Shown here: positions 1-8,928 of the stretch, one piece after another
Layout of the letters: the number at the start of each line of letters is the position of its first letter
Numbering within the stretch: position 1 is the stretch's first letter
Source: Mycobacterium sp. SMC-8
GTDB taxonomy: Bacteria > Actinomycetota > Actinomycetes > Mycobacteriales > Mycobacteriaceae
DNA length: 64,000 bases
NCBI RefSeq assembly: GCF_025263565.1
Contig: NZ_CP079865.1
Location: 1,240,001 to 1,304,000 of the forward strand
Direction of reading: 5' to 3'
Translations under genes and position numbers: made by a program
Notes under the pieces: generated by a model
Databases searched by the model: none
The model's input: only the letters and a program-made list of their open reading frames with translations
Told to the model about the DNA's origin: nothing

Positions 1-2
1 TG

Positions 3-755
3 ACCTGGCCGACGAGCATCTGGCCCGAAGCGCTCGGGATGGCCGTCCCGGTCGCCGTCCTCACCGGGGCATGCGGTGCGATGGCCGGCATGGTGCTCAC
101 CGGGCGCCGCCTGCCGCGGCGCGCGATCGGCGTCAGCCTGGTCGTGTTGACCGTGCTGGTCATCGGCGCCGCGGCTGCCAACGGGCTGCGCTACACCACA
201 CCGCAGGACGCGACAGCGCAGGTCACGCTCACCGAAGCCCAGGGGCCCGGCGAGGGCCGCTTCGTCACCGCCGACGTGCGATTCAACCCGCCCGACGTCG
301 TCAGCGACGACCCGAACTGGGTCGCAGTGCTCGGGTGGCAGGGTGGCCTGGCCAACGAGCGCGGGCAGTTCATCGACCCGTTGGAGAAGGTCGGCCCCGG
401 CCACTACGTCTCCACCCAGCCCATGCCGGTGTCGGGCACCTGGAAGACGCTGCTGCGGGTGCACGACGGCCGCACCCTGACCGCGGTGCCGATCTATCTG
501 GCCGGCGATCCCGGTATCGGCGCCGAAGAGGTGCCCGCCGAGGCGCAGTTCACCCGCCCGTTCGTCTCGGAGATCACCATCCTTCAGCGCGAACGCAGCC
601 CGGACATCCCGGCCTCGCTGTGGTTGATCGGCTGCCTGGTGGTCCTGTTCTGCACCCTGGCCATGGTCGCCGGAATCGCCTGGGGCGCTGGACGAATCAA
701 CAACAGTGAACCCAGTGGCAGCGAGGCGGAGTTCCAACCCAGCGCGCAGTCATGA
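3..755 (+). CDS. Membrane protein with FixH/YtkA-like extracytoplasmic domain (5' end outside window)
   Basis: The reading frame is open from base 3, so the gene probably begins upstream; the first internal ATG is at 39. Counting from that ATG, there are two N-terminal hydrophobic segments (about residues 3-20 and 29-48). An extracytoplasmic beta-rich stretch follows (about 50-185), with a G-x-Y...G-x-W-K-T-L-L-R-V pattern like that of FixH/YtkA-type domains. A last membrane helix lies at about 194-217 and is followed by a polar tail. The stop overlaps the next start (ATGA at 752-755), so it heads or continues an operon with a cupredoxin-like lipoprotein. A role in copper handling or respiratory-complex assembly is inferred from fold resemblance and context only. 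Confidence 0.6.
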   Translation, partial: TWPTSIWPEALGMAVPVAVLTGACGAMAGMVLTGRRLPRRAIGVSLVVLTVLVIGAAAANGLRYTTPQDATAQVTLTEAQGPGEGRFVTADVRFNPPDVVSDDPNWVAVLGWQGGLANERGQFIDPLEKVGPGHYVSTQPMPVSGTWKTLLRVHDGRTLTAVPIYLAGDPGIGAEEVPAEAQFTRPFVSEITILQRERSPDIPASLWLIGCLVVLFCTLAMVAGIAWGAGRINNSEPSGSEAEFQPSAQS

Positions 756-901
756 CCGGCAGTCCCGAGGTCGTGCTGCTGGCCGACCACCCGATCTGGC
801 TGGCCGTGCCGGCGTTCGCACCGGCGATCGTCGTAGCCGGTGTGGTCGTCTACATCGCCGCCAGGAACCGGCGCAAACCCGACAACACCAAGGAACCGTG
901 A
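752..901 (+). CDS. Small single-pass membrane protein (49 aa)
   Basis: A 49-codon gene starts at ATG 752, overlapping the previous stop by four bases. It ends in TGA at 899-901, which overlaps the GTG start of the next gene (898-900). The product has one hydrophobic helix (about residues 15-37) followed by a basic, Arg/Lys-rich tail, giving a likely N-out/C-in topology. Overlap on both sides suggests translational coupling and a stoichiometric role with the flanking membrane protein and lipoprotein, perhaps as a small subunit. No family is recognised. Confidence 0.55.
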   Translation: MTGSPEVVLLADHPIWLAVPAFAPAIVVAGVVVYIAARNRRKPDNTKEP

Positions 902-1326
902 CAACACCACATCGGACACCACATCGAGTCCTTGCTCTCGGCGTGGCGGCGCTGCTGCTCGCCGGGTGCACCGGAACCAGCGACTCCGACAGCGGCGCAA
1001 CCAGTTCCGGCTCCGCAGCGACGGAACCGCCGATGGCATCGGACGCGCAGGCGCCGCCCGAGCAGCTCGTCATCGACGTCACGATCGCGGGCGGCGAGGT
1101 GAACCCGACCAACGCCCAGCTGCAGGCGAAGGTCAATGAACCGATCGTCATCCGGGTCAGTAGCGACGCCACCGACGAACTGCACGTGCACTCGACACCC
1201 GAGCACAGCTTCGACGTCGGCATCGGCCCGGCCCAGAGCTTCCAGTTCACCGCTGAGGTGCCCGGACGCGTGGACGTCGAACTGCACACTCTGCACAAGA
1301 CGATCGCGACGATCCAGGTGCGGTGA
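898..1326 (+). CDS. Cupredoxin-like lipoprotein
   Basis: Starts at GTG 898, overlapping the upstream stop. The first 25 residues form a lipoprotein signal peptide with lipobox Leu-Ala-Gly-Cys. A Ser/Thr/Pro-rich linker follows, then a compact beta-rich domain (about residues 55-142) with the features of a small cupredoxin fold: alternating hydrophobic strands, an EPIVIRV-type strand, His-rich loops (LHVHSTPEH, LHTLHK) and a phenylalanine-rich strand. The spaced His residues could bind Cu, but the classical type-1 Cys/Met copper ligands are not evident. It would sit on the outer face of the plasma membrane with its membrane-protein neighbours. Identification is by fold impression, not by a specific family match. 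Confidence 0.6.
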   Translation: MTTPHRTPHRVLALGVAALLLAGCTGTSDSDSGATSSGSAATEPPMASDAQAPPEQLVIDVTIAGGEVNPTNAQLQAKVNEPIVIRVSSDATDELHVHSTPEHSFDVGIGPAQSFQFTAEVPGRVDVELHTLHKTIATIQVR

Positions 1327-1336
1327 GCCTGCCGCA

Positions 1337-2623
1337 GTGAGCGCACAACTGCTGGCCCACGGCCTGGGCGGTTCGGCCGACCTGCCGATCCCGTTCACCT
1401 ATGCCCTCATCGGCGCCGCGTGGGCACTGACGTTCACCTTCGCCGTGGTGGCCTTGGCGTGGCGCAAACCCCGGTTCTCCGCAACGAAACCGGGACGGCC
1501 GTTGCCGCCGTGGCTCACCCGCGCGGTCGACGCGCCGGTGACACGCCGGCTGCTTGCCGCCGTGGCCCTGCTTCTCACCGGATGGGTCGGCGCCGCAACC
1601 TATCTCGGCCCGCAGACCGCCGACAACGCGCTGCCCGGCGTGTTCTACGTGCTGCTGTGGGTCGGGCTGGTGGCGCTGTCGGTGTTGTTCGGCCCCGTCT
1701 GGCGGGTGCTGTCGCCGGTGCGCGCGCTGCACCTGGTCACCGGGCGCCGATCGCTGGGCGCGACGTATCCCGCCGCGCTCGGGTACTGGCCTGCCGCGGC
1801 CGGCCTTTTCGCCTTTGTCTGGCTCGAATTGGCCAGCCCCGACCCGGGTTCGCTCGGCGCGATCCGGCTGTGGCTTGCGGTGTACCTCGCGGTCACGATC
1901 ATCGGCGCCTTCTGCTGCGGCACCCGCTGGTGCGCCAACGCCGACCCCTTCGAGGTGTACAGCGTGGTCGCGTCGCGCCTGTCACCGCTGCGCCGGAATC
2001 CCGACGGGCGCATCGCGATCGGCAATCCGTTCGACCACCTGCTGACGCTGCCGGTGCGGCCCGGCGTCGTCGCCGTGCTGTCGGTGCTGCTCGGATCCAC
2101 CGCGTACGACAGCTTCTCGGCGACCCCGATGTTCCGCGGGTTCGTCGACGACATGACCGGCTCGGACCTGGCCGCGACCGGGGTGCGCACCGCCGGGCTG
2201 GCGTTGTTCGTCGGCATCGTCGCGCTGACCTTCACCGCCGCGGCCCGCTGCACCGGAGGCGTCGACGCCCGCACCCGCCGGGAACTGCCGGGGCTGCTGG
2301 CACATTCGCTGATCCCGATCGTCATCGGCTACGTCTTCGCCCACTACCTGACCTATCTGGTGGAGCGGGGACAGCAGACGGTGTACCGGTTGTTCGGCCA
2401 GACCGACGCCGAGGTGGCGTATGTGCTCTCCATGCATCCGGCACTGCTGGCCACGCTGAAGGTCGGCTTCGTGGTGGCCGGCCACATCGCCGGGGTGATC
2501 GCCGCCCACGACAAGGCTTTGGCGGTGCTTCCCGCCCGGCACCAGCTCACCGGTCAGCTCGCCATGATGCTGGTGATGGTGGGCTACACGTTCACCGGCC
2601 TGTATCTGCTGTTCGGCGGATGA
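1337..2623 (+). CDS. Conserved polytopic membrane protein (428 aa)
   Basis: Start at GTG 1337, 10 bases after the lipoprotein stop. The protein is strongly hydrophobic with about ten predicted membrane segments. Between helices there is a conserved-looking Cys cluster (F-C-C-G-T-R-W-C-A-N-A-D-P-F-E-V-Y, about residues 191-207) and a C-T-G-G-V-D motif near residue 305. His residues sit within or next to late helices, which suggests metal or heme contact. It is the fourth gene of the cluster, after the FixH/YtkA-like protein, small membrane protein and cupredoxin-like lipoprotein. Related actinobacterial proteins are, to my weak recollection, sometimes labelled fenitrothion hydrolase; I would not rely on that name. 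Function unknown, probably metal- or redox-linked. Confidence 0.6.
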   Translation: MSAQLLAHGLGGSADLPIPFTYALIGAAWALTFTFAVVALAWRKPRFSATKPGRPLPPWLTRAVDAPVTRRLLAAVALLLTGWVGAATYLGPQTADNALPGVFYVLLWVGLVALSVLFGPVWRVLSPVRALHLVTGRRSLGATYPAALGYWPAAAGLFAFVWLELASPDPGSLGAIRLWLAVYLAVTIIGAFCCGTRWCANADPFEVYSVVASRLSPLRRNPDGRIAIGNPFDHLLTLPVRPGVVAVLSVLLGSTAYDSFSATPMFRGFVDDMTGSDLAATGVRTAGLALFVGIVALTFTAAARCTGGVDARTRRELPGLLAHSLIPIVIGYVFAHYLTYLVERGQQTVYRLFGQTDAEVAYVLSMHPALLATLKVGFVVAGHIAGVIAAHDKALAVLPARHQLTGQLAMMLVMVGYTFTGLYLLFGG

Positions 2624-2653
2624 GCAGGCAGCTTCTCACGTTAGGGTTCGGTC

Positions 2654-3331
2654 GTGGCGAGTGAGGACTCTCTGGAACAGGCGCTCGTCGGCGGGGCGCC
2701 CCAGCGGGTCGGTTGGTTCCGGTTCTACTTCGCCGACGAGCGCTGGGAGTGGTCCGAGCAGGTCCAGATCCTGCACGGGTACGAGCCGGGGACCGTGACG
2801 CCGACGACCGAACTCGTGCTGTCGCACAAGCACCCCGAAGACCGCCAGCAGGTCGCGGCAACGCTGGACGAGGTGCGCCGCACGCACCAGACGTTCTCCA
2901 CCCGTCACCGCATCATCGACACCCGCGGCGACGTCCACGAGGTCGTGGTGATCGGCGACCAGCTCCTCGACGGGGGCGGCCGTCTGATCGGCACGCACGG
3001 GTTCTACGTCGACATGACGCCGACCGACGCGCAGGCCAAGGCCATGCTGACCGAGGCGCTGGCCGAGATCACCGAGAACCGCGCGGTGATCGAACAGGTC
3101 AAGGGCATGCTGATGCTCATCTACCGGGTCGATTCTGAAGCCGCGTTCGAACTGCTGCGCTGGCGGTCCCAGGAGACGAATATCAAGCTCCGGCTGCTCG
3201 CCGAGCAATTGCTCTCCGACTACGGGGCGCTGGTGTACGAGGAGGTCCTGCCGCCCCGGTCGACGTTCGACCACCTGCTTTTGACCGCACATCTGCGGGC
3301 CGATTCCGCCGACGATACCGTGGACAGGTGA
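2654..3331 (+). CDS. PAS-ANTAR domain RNA-binding regulator
   Basis: GTG start at 2654; 225 aa. Residues about 15-120 form a PAS-fold sensor (W-F-R-F-Y-F near the start, then a H-P-E-D-R motif and a G-x-x-x-D-M-T-P end typical of PAS-3 domains). Residues about 125-190 form an ANTAR domain, visible as the helix E-N-R-A-V-I-E-Q-V-K-G-M-L-M followed by A-F-E-L-L-R-W-R-S-Q. ANTAR proteins bind paired hairpins in mRNA leaders and relieve termination. The PAS domain suggests that a small ligand, redox state or light tunes activity. Its stop overlaps the start of pncA (GTGA at 3328-3331), so the two are translationally coupled. RNA targets are not evident here. Confidence 0.85.
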   Translation: MASEDSLEQALVGGAPQRVGWFRFYFADERWEWSEQVQILHGYEPGTVTPTTELVLSHKHPEDRQQVAATLDEVRRTHQTFSTRHRIIDTRGDVHEVVVIGDQLLDGGGRLIGTHGFYVDMTPTDAQAKAMLTEALAEITENRAVIEQVKGMLMLIYRVDSEAAFELLRWRSQETNIKLRLLAEQLLSDYGALVYEEVLPPRSTFDHLLLTAHLRADSADDTVDR

Positions 3332-3900
3332 CCTCGGACAGCCCATCAGGTAGAGCACTGATCATCGTCGACGTGCAGAACGACTTCTGCGAGGGCGGCT
3401 CCCTGGCGGTCACCGGCGGTGCGGCGGTGGCACGCGGCATCACCGACCTGCTCGCCGCGAGGCCGGGGTATGACCACGTGGTCGCCACCAAGGACTTCCA
3501 CATCGATCCCGGCGCTCACTTCTCCGACACCCCCGACTACGTCGATACGTGGCCGGTGCACTGCGTCGCGCACACCACCGGCGCCGAGTTTCATCCCGAT
3601 CTGGACACCACGCCGATCGAGGCGGTGTTCGAGAAGGGGCATCACTCGGCCGCCTACAGCGGGTTCGAAGGCACAGATGCCGAGGGCACCACGCTGGCCG
3701 AGTGGTTGCGGGCGCACGACGTGGACGCCGTCGACGTGGTCGGGATCGCCACCGACTACTGCGTGAAAGCCACCGCCGCCGACGCGGCCGCCGCCGGCTT
3801 CACCACGCGGGTGTTGCTGGACCTGACGGCCGGGGTGTCCCCCGACAGCACCGACGAGGCCGTCCACGCACTGCGCGCGGCCGGCGTCGCGGCCGTGTGA
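3328..3900 (+). CDS. pncA: Nicotinamidase / pyrazinamidase
   Basis: Hydrolyses nicotinamide to nicotinate for NAD salvage, and in this genus also converts pyrazinamide to pyrazinoic acid. The 190-aa isochorismatase-fold protein carries the catalytic triad Asp15 (V-D-V-Q-N-D-F), Lys103 (F-E-K-G-H) and Cys145 (T-D-Y-C-V-K). It also has the metal ligands Asp56, His58, His64 and His78, each offset by seven from the M. tuberculosis enzyme. The start is GTG 3328, overlapping the ANTAR regulator stop. The enzyme therefore looks complete and functional. The coupling to an ANTAR regulator suggests co-regulation of NAD salvage with a sensed signal, which is inference. Confidence 0.93.
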   Translation: MTSDSPSGRALIIVDVQNDFCEGGSLAVTGGAAVARGITDLLAARPGYDHVVATKDFHIDPGAHFSDTPDYVDTWPVHCVAHTTGAEFHPDLDTTPIEAVFEKGHHSAAYSGFEGTDAEGTTLAEWLRAHDVDAVDVVGIATDYCVKATAADAAAAGFTTRVLLDLTAGVSPDSTDEAVHALRAAGVAAV

Positions 3901-3985
3901 GGCAGCCGACGGTTGCACTGCCCGTGGCGTGGGCATCCCCTATCGTCGCCAACGCCGAACCTCGCACAAATTCAGGAGAGCCCAC

Positions 3986-6148
3986 TTGACACAAATCGCC
4001 GGCTCGCCGGGAACCACGATCCCGCTCGAGCTGTGGCCGGGCAAGGCCTACCCGCTCGGTGCCACCTATGACGGCTCCGGCACCAACTTCGCGTTGTTCA
4101 GCGAGGCCGCCGAGAAGGTCGAGTTGTGCCTGTTCGACGCCGACGGCGAACAGACCGCCTGCGTGACGCTGCCCGAAGTCGACGGTTTCGTATGGCATGG
4201 GTTCATCCCCAACATCGAGCCGGGACAGCGCTACGGCTACCGCGTCTACGGGCCGCACGACCCCGCCAATGGGCTGCGGTGCAACCCGAACAAGCTGCTT
4301 CTCGACCCGTACTCGAAGGCCATCGACGGGACCTTCGATTGGAATCAGTCTCTGTTCGGCTACGACTTCGGTGATCCGGACAGCCGCAACGACGACGACT
4401 CGGCGGCAAGCATGCCCAAGTCGGTCGTCATCAACCCGTACTTCGACTGGGGAGTGGACCGTCCGCCTCGCCACGAGTACGCCGACACCGTCATCTACGA
4501 GGCGCACGTCAAGGGCCTCACCCAGACCCACCCGGACATCCCCGACCAGATCCGCGGCACTTACGCCGCCGTCGCGCACCCGGCGATCATCGAACACCTG
4601 ACGTCTCTGGGCGTCAATGCCATCGAGTTGATGCCGGTGCACCACTTCGCCAACGATTCGACGCTGATCGAGAAGGGTTTGTCGAACTATTGGGGCTACA
4701 ACACCATCGGTTTCTTCGCCCCCGACGCCAAGTACAGCTCGAACCCGAATCCCGGCGGGCAGGTGCAGGAGTTCAAGGCGATGGTCCGCGCCCTGCATGA
4801 GGCCAACATCGAGGTCATCCTCGACGTCGTCTACAACCACACCGCCGAGGGCAACCACATGGGCCCGACGTTGTCCATGCGCGGCATCGACAACGCCGCG
4901 TACTACCACCTCGTCGACGACGACAAGCGCTACTACATGGACTACACCGGGACCGGCAACAGCCTCAATGTCAGCCACCCGCACACGCTGCAGCTGCTGA
5001 TGGATTCGCTGCGGTACTGGGTCACCGAGATGCATGTCGACGGCTTCCGCTTCGACTTGGCCTCCACCTTGGCGCGCGAGTTCTACGAAGTGGACCGGCT
5101 GGCCACCTTCTTCGAACTCGTTCAGCAGGACCCGACCGTCAGCCAGGTCAAGTTGATCGCCGAACCGTGGGACGTCGGCCCCGGTGGTTACCAGGTCGGC
5201 AACTTCCCGCCGCAGTGGACCGAGTGGAACGGCAAATACCGCGACACCGTCCGCGACTTCTGGCGCGGCGAGCCGGCCACCCTCGACGAGTTCGCCTACC
5301 GTCTCACCGGCTCAGCCGACCTGTACGAACGCACCGCGCGCCGGCCGGTCGCGTCGATCAACTTCGTCGTCGCCCACGACGGCTTCACCCTGCGCGACCT
5401 CGTCTCGTACAACGAGAAACACAACGAGGCCAACGGCGAGGACAACAACGACGGCGAGAGCCACAACCGGTCGTGGAACTGCGGGGTCGAGGGTCCCACC
5501 GACGATCCGGAGATCCTGGCGCTGCGCTCACAGCAGCAGCGCAATTTCCTGACCACGCTGCTGTTGTCTCAGGGTGTCCCGATGATCTGTCACGGTGACG
5601 AACTCGGCCGCACCCAGGGCGGCAACAACAACGGCTACTGCCAGGACAACGAGATCACCTGGATCGACTGGAGCAACGTCGACACCGACCTGCTGGAGTT
5701 CACCCGAGCGGTGTCGCAACTGCGGGCCGAACACCCGGTCTTCCGGCGTCGGCGCTTCTTCAGCGGCAAGCCGGTAGGTCGGCGCGGCCAGGAAGGCCTG
5801 CCCGACATCGCCTGGTTCACGCCCGACGGCACCGAGATGACAGGTGAAGACTGGGGTTCCGGCTTCGCGAAATCGGTCGCGGTGTATCTGAACGGGCACG
5901 GAATCCCCGACATGGACGCCAGGGGCCAGCGCGTTGTCGACGACTCGTTCCTGCTGTTCTTCAACGCCCACCACGAGCCTATCGATTTCACGTTACCGCC
6001 CAACGAGTTTGCCGCGTCCTGGGAGCCGGTGGTGTCCTCGGTTGCCGCCGTCGCCCCGGAGCCGGGCACCTCCCACCAGGCCGGTGCCACCTTGCCGGTT
6101 CCGGCCAGGACGGTGCTGGTGTTGCGGGCCGAGCCGAACTTCAGATGA
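3986..6148 (+). CDS. glgX: Glycogen debranching enzyme GlgX/TreX
   Basis: A GH13 isoamylase-type enzyme that cleaves alpha-1,6 branches of glycogen. I chose the TTG at 3986 because AGGAGAG lies at 3974-3980; the product is 720 aa, the usual GlgX length. The open frame upstream to 3929 lacks an obvious ribosome site. An N-terminal CBM48-like domain (about 20-110) precedes the catalytic barrel. All four GH13 regions are visible: D-V-V-Y-N-H, G-F-R-F-D-L (nucleophile Asp), A-E-P-W-D (acid Glu) and V-A-H-D-G-F. A C-terminal beta-domain ends the protein. It is convergent with the maltokinase gene, which joins glycogen breakdown and the GlgE alpha-glucan pathway in one locus. Confidence 0.93.
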   Translation: MTQIAGSPGTTIPLELWPGKAYPLGATYDGSGTNFALFSEAAEKVELCLFDADGEQTACVTLPEVDGFVWHGFIPNIEPGQRYGYRVYGPHDPANGLRCNPNKLLLDPYSKAIDGTFDWNQSLFGYDFGDPDSRNDDDSAASMPKSVVINPYFDWGVDRPPRHEYADTVIYEAHVKGLTQTHPDIPDQIRGTYAAVAHPAIIEHLTSLGVNAIELMPVHHFANDSTLIEKGLSNYWGYNTIGFFAPDAKYSSNPNPGGQVQEFKAMVRALHEANIEVILDVVYNHTAEGNHMGPTLSMRGIDNAAYYHLVDDDKRYYMDYTGTGNSLNVSHPHTLQLLMDSLRYWVTEMHVDGFRFDLASTLAREFYEVDRLATFFELVQQDPTVSQVKLIAEPWDVGPGGYQVGNFPPQWTEWNGKYRDTVRDFWRGEPATLDEFAYRLTGSADLYERTARRPVASINFVVAHDGFTLRDLVSYNEKHNEANGEDNNDGESHNRSWNCGVEGPTDDPEILALRSQQQRNFLTTLLLSQGVPMICHGDELGRTQGGNNNGYCQDNEITWIDWSNVDTDLLEFTRAVSQLRAEHPVFRRRRFFSGKPVGRRGQEGLPDIAWFTPDGTEMTGEDWGSGFAKSVAVYLNGHGIPDMDARGQRVVDDSFLLFFNAHHEPIDFTLPPNEFAASWEPVVSSVAAVAPEPGTSHQAGATLPVPARTVLVLRAEPNFR

Positions 6149-6229
6149 AAGCCGTTGCGCGCCACCACGCTTAGCTCGGCCGAGTCAACCCGGATTTGCC
6201 TGGCGCTGTGTTAACTTGATCGTGCTGTT

Positions 6230-6339
6230 GCAGCCGTGGCCACCGCGCGGGCAGCGGGTTGTCCCGCATGCCCACCGGCCGGGCGGGCCGGGTGTAGGAG
6301 CCGTAGAGCGGCGGCGCCCTACCCGGTGACCACGGCTGC
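6230..6339 (+). terminator. Nested inverted repeats between convergent glgX and mak
   Basis: The 202-bp convergent intergenic region 6149-6350 holds no gene. An outer inverted repeat pairs 6230-6245 with 6324-6339 (15 of 16 bases). Inside it, 6249-6258 pairs with 6263-6273, a 10-bp GC stem with one bulged A and a TTGT loop. There is no T-run, but the compact hairpin would act in both directions and probably terminates both converging transcripts. Confidence 0.5.
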
Positions 6340-6350
6340 CAGCCTGGCGC

Positions 6351-7682
6351 TCAGCTCAGGATGCGCGCGATGGACCGCATCGGGATCGGCAGCCACGACG
6401 GCCGGAAGCGGGCCTCGTATGCCGCTTCGTAGACCGCCTTGTCCAGTTCGTAGGCCGCGAGCACCGCCCCGTGGTCACGCGGATCGATGCCGGCGACGGC
6501 GGCATACCCGGCGCAGAACGCCGCGCTGTTGCGGTCCACCCAGTTGCGCGCGATGCCGGCCAGTCGGCCGTCGGCGTCCGCGCCGGGCTCCAGCTCCACC
6601 AACCGCTGCGAGGCCGCGTACTCGAACGACCGCAGCATTCCGGCGACGTCGCGCAGCGCCGAATCCGGCCGCCTGCGCTCGTCGAGCGGCTGACCGGGCT
6701 CGCCCTCGAAGTCGATCAGCAGCCAGCTCTCCGGCGTGCGCAACACCTGGCCGAGATGGAGGTCGCCGTGCACTCGCTGCACGGGCACCTGCTGCCCTGA
6801 CAACGCACGGTAGCGCTCCTCGATCGCCGGCACGTGGTCGGCCAGCTCCGGGGCGGCCCGCGCCGCCGACGCCAACCGTGCCAGCACGGAATCGACGGGA
6901 AACGGCACGGTGAAGGTGCCCAGTGTCTCGGCCAGCGTGGCGTGCACCGAGGCCACCGCCTCGCCCAGCCGGTAGGACTCGTCGGCGAAGTCACTGCCGA
7001 CCTCGTCGGCGAACAACTCACGGGTGCTGGCCGTGGCCATGTCCCAGCCCTCGGCGCTGTTCGCGGCGAACGCGGCCACCATGCCCAACGCCGACGGTTC
7101 GGTCCCCGGCCCGGCCCACGACGTCTCGTACGAGCCGAGCAGCGTCGCGACGTGCGGATTACCGGCGCGGGCCAGCACCCGGTTGAGTTCGATGTCGGGG
7201 TTGATCCCGGGGGTGACCCGCCGGAACACCTTCAGCATGGCCTCTTTTCCGAAGATCACGCTGGTGTTGCTCTGCTCGGCGCTCGACACCTTGGGCGGCG
7301 CGTGCACCGGCAGCACCGCATCGGTCTCGCGGGTGAACCGCAGGTCTGCGACGGTCGCGGAGGTGTCGATCAGTCGCAGCAGACGGCGGGCGGCTTCCGG
7401 GTCGAACAGCGCGTCATAGGCCGTGCGCTGTCCGCCGGCACCCGACACCGTGCCGATCACCGCCGCCGGGTCGAGGAACCCCGGCGCGGCCGGGCCGTCC
7501 ACCCACCGCACCAGCAACTGGTAGCGCTCGCCGGTGCCGTCGCTGTAGGTCACGTCGAGCAGCACATGCTCCAGGTCATCTTCGAGTGGGGTCACCGTGG
7601 CGGGCACGACCGACGCGAGTTTGCGGCTGCGGCCGGCGTACCAGCGGCGGTCAACGATCCAATCGCCGAATGCCAGCGTCAT
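6351..7682 (-). CDS. mak: Maltokinase (GlgE pathway)
   Basis: ATP-dependent kinase making maltose 1-phosphate, the donor precursor for GlgE alpha-glucan synthesis. The 443-aa product opens with the N-terminal signature [14 protein letters not shown]. It contains the eukaryotic-kinase-like catalytic loop [11 protein letters not shown] and the metal-binding I-D-F-E-G-E-P. I prefer the ATG at 7682, which has GGGTAGG just upstream, over an in-frame GTG at 7703. In many mycobacteria mak follows treS; here it sits alone, tail-to-tail with glgX. Either the genes were rearranged or a second treS-linked copy exists elsewhere. Confidence 0.87.
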   Translation of the reverse strand: MTLAFGDWIVDRRWYAGRSRKLASVVPATVTPLEDDLEHVLLDVTYSDGTGERYQLLVRWVDGPAAPGFLDPAAVIGTVSGAGGQRTAYDALFDPEAARRLLRLIDTSATVADLRFTRETDAVLPVHAPPKVSSAEQSNTSVIFGKEAMLKVFRRVTPGINPDIELNRVLARAGNPHVATLLGSYETSWAGPGTEPSALGMVAAFAANSAEGWDMATASTRELFADEVGSDFADESYRLGEAVASVHATLAETLGTFTVPFPVDSVLARLASAARAAPELADHVPAIEERYRALSGQQVPVQRVHGDLHLGQVLRTPESWLLIDFEGEPGQPLDERRRPDSALRDVAGMLRSFEYAASQRLVELEPGADADGRLAGIARNWVDRNSAAFCAGYAAVAGIDPRDHGAVLAAYELDKAVYEAAYEARFRPSWLPIPMRSIARILS

Positions 7683-7733
7683 GGTGTGAAACCTACCCAG
7701 CACGGCGCGAAAGGAATCACCGCGCGAGCCGGG

Positions 7734-8795
7734 CTAAGGCAGGAAGCGCTCCGCTCCTGCGGTTCGCACGAACCGGGTGCTGTTGGCCTGTCGGTAGCCG
7801 ATCACGCCGCCGCTGAACGTCAGGAACATCAAGCCGGCCACCCCGGGCAGTGCGACCGCCGCGATCTGAGCGACGGTCGGGTTGGTCACGCCGCGCGGGT
7901 TGGCGCCCAGCCGGGGAGCCTGTCCGCCGGCCGGGACGGCCGGCGGTGCCACCGTCGCCCCGGGTGTGGGCGGCACCGAGCCCCGGATCGTCGGGGTCCG
8001 CACCCCGGCGACGCCGGGAGCGGTGACGTTGGGGGCGGCGGTCGCGCCCGGCGCCTGCGGTGCCGGCCGCAGCGGCTTCCCGGCCAGGGTGCCGGCCCGC
8101 GGCACGGTCACCAACGGCGCCCGGAACACGACCGCCTCCGGGTACGCGCCGCCCGCCCCGCCGCCGCCACCACCGGTGGTGGTTCCGGTGGTCGCGTCGG
8201 CGACAGGCGCCTCCTCCTGGGTGCGGAACGCCGGCCCGGGCGGCGGCGCAGGGGCCGGAACGACCTGTAGCGCGCGCAGGAACTCGGTCAGCGTCGGCAC
8301 CGGGATCTCCACCGTCGTGTAGAACGTCGACGGCGTGGGCCAGCTGCCCATCGGGATCTCCCCGGCGGCGGGCAGCCTGACGAACGGCAGCTTGATCGCG
8401 TTGCGCTCGGGCGCCGGCAGCCGGAACGACGGGGCCGGCCGCGGGCTCTCGACCACCGACTCCGACTGCCGGGAACCGCCGGTGCCTGCGCCCGGATCGG
8501 ATTCGACGATCCGGGTCGGCTCGATCTGTTCGGGTTCGTCGTCGGGCAAGCCCTGGGTCGGTTCGGCGGGCGCCTCCGGTTCGCTCGAACTCCCGCCGTC
8601 GTCATCGCTTCCGGTATCGCCCCCGGTGCCGCCGTCGGTGGGGTCGGACCCGCTGTCGGGACCGTCGGCGCTCTGGCTGGAGCCGTCGGAGTCGGACGGC
8701 TGCGCGGCGACCGGCACCGCGATCACGCCGCCGAAGACAGCGGTGGCGGTCAGCACGCCGGCGACCGTGAAGGTTCGCAGTGCGGGCCCGGCCAT
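7734..8795 (-). CDS. Secreted Ser/Asp- and Pro/Ala-rich protein with C-terminal membrane anchor
   Basis: The start is ATG 8795, preceded by GGAGG; the open frame extends further upstream without signs of coding. The 353-aa product has a signal peptide (about 1-31, ending A-A-Q). A low-complexity acidic Ser/Asp/Gly region follows (about 32-90). Next comes a small folded segment with motif S-F-R-L-P-A-P-E-R-N-A-I-K-L-P-F-V-R-L-P (about 115-135). The remainder is a long Pro/Ala/Gly region containing a hexaglycine run. Near the C-terminus is a hydrophobic helix (about 320-343) followed by Arg residues. This layout suggests a cell-envelope protein tethered by its C-terminus, with extended linkers crossing the wall. 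No enzymatic motif is visible. Confidence 0.65.
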   Translation of the reverse strand: MAGPALRTFTVAGVLTATAVFGGVIAVPVAAQPSDSDGSSQSADGPDSGSDPTDGGTGGDTGSDDDGGSSSEPEAPAEPTQGLPDDEPEQIEPTRIVESDPGAGTGGSRQSESVVESPRPAPSFRLPAPERNAIKLPFVRLPAAGEIPMGSWPTPSTFYTTVEIPVPTLTEFLRALQVVPAPAPPPGPAFRTQEEAPVADATTGTTTGGGGGGAGGAYPEAVVFRAPLVTVPRAGTLAGKPLRPAPQAPGATAAPNVTAPGVAGVRTPTIRGSVPPTPGATVAPPAVPAGGQAPRLGANPRGVTNPTVAQIAAVALPGVAGLMFLTFSGGVIGYRQANSTRFVRTAGAERFLP

Positions 8796-8928
8796 GGCGC
8801 CTCCATCTCCGGAGGATTTCGTTGTGTTCACGAAGGACGAATTCGCCTGCAATTCTCTCACATCGGCACAAGCGGGTAGGTCCGATGACGTGTGCCCCTG
8901 GACGGTGCGGGCAGGATAGGGTGCCGTC

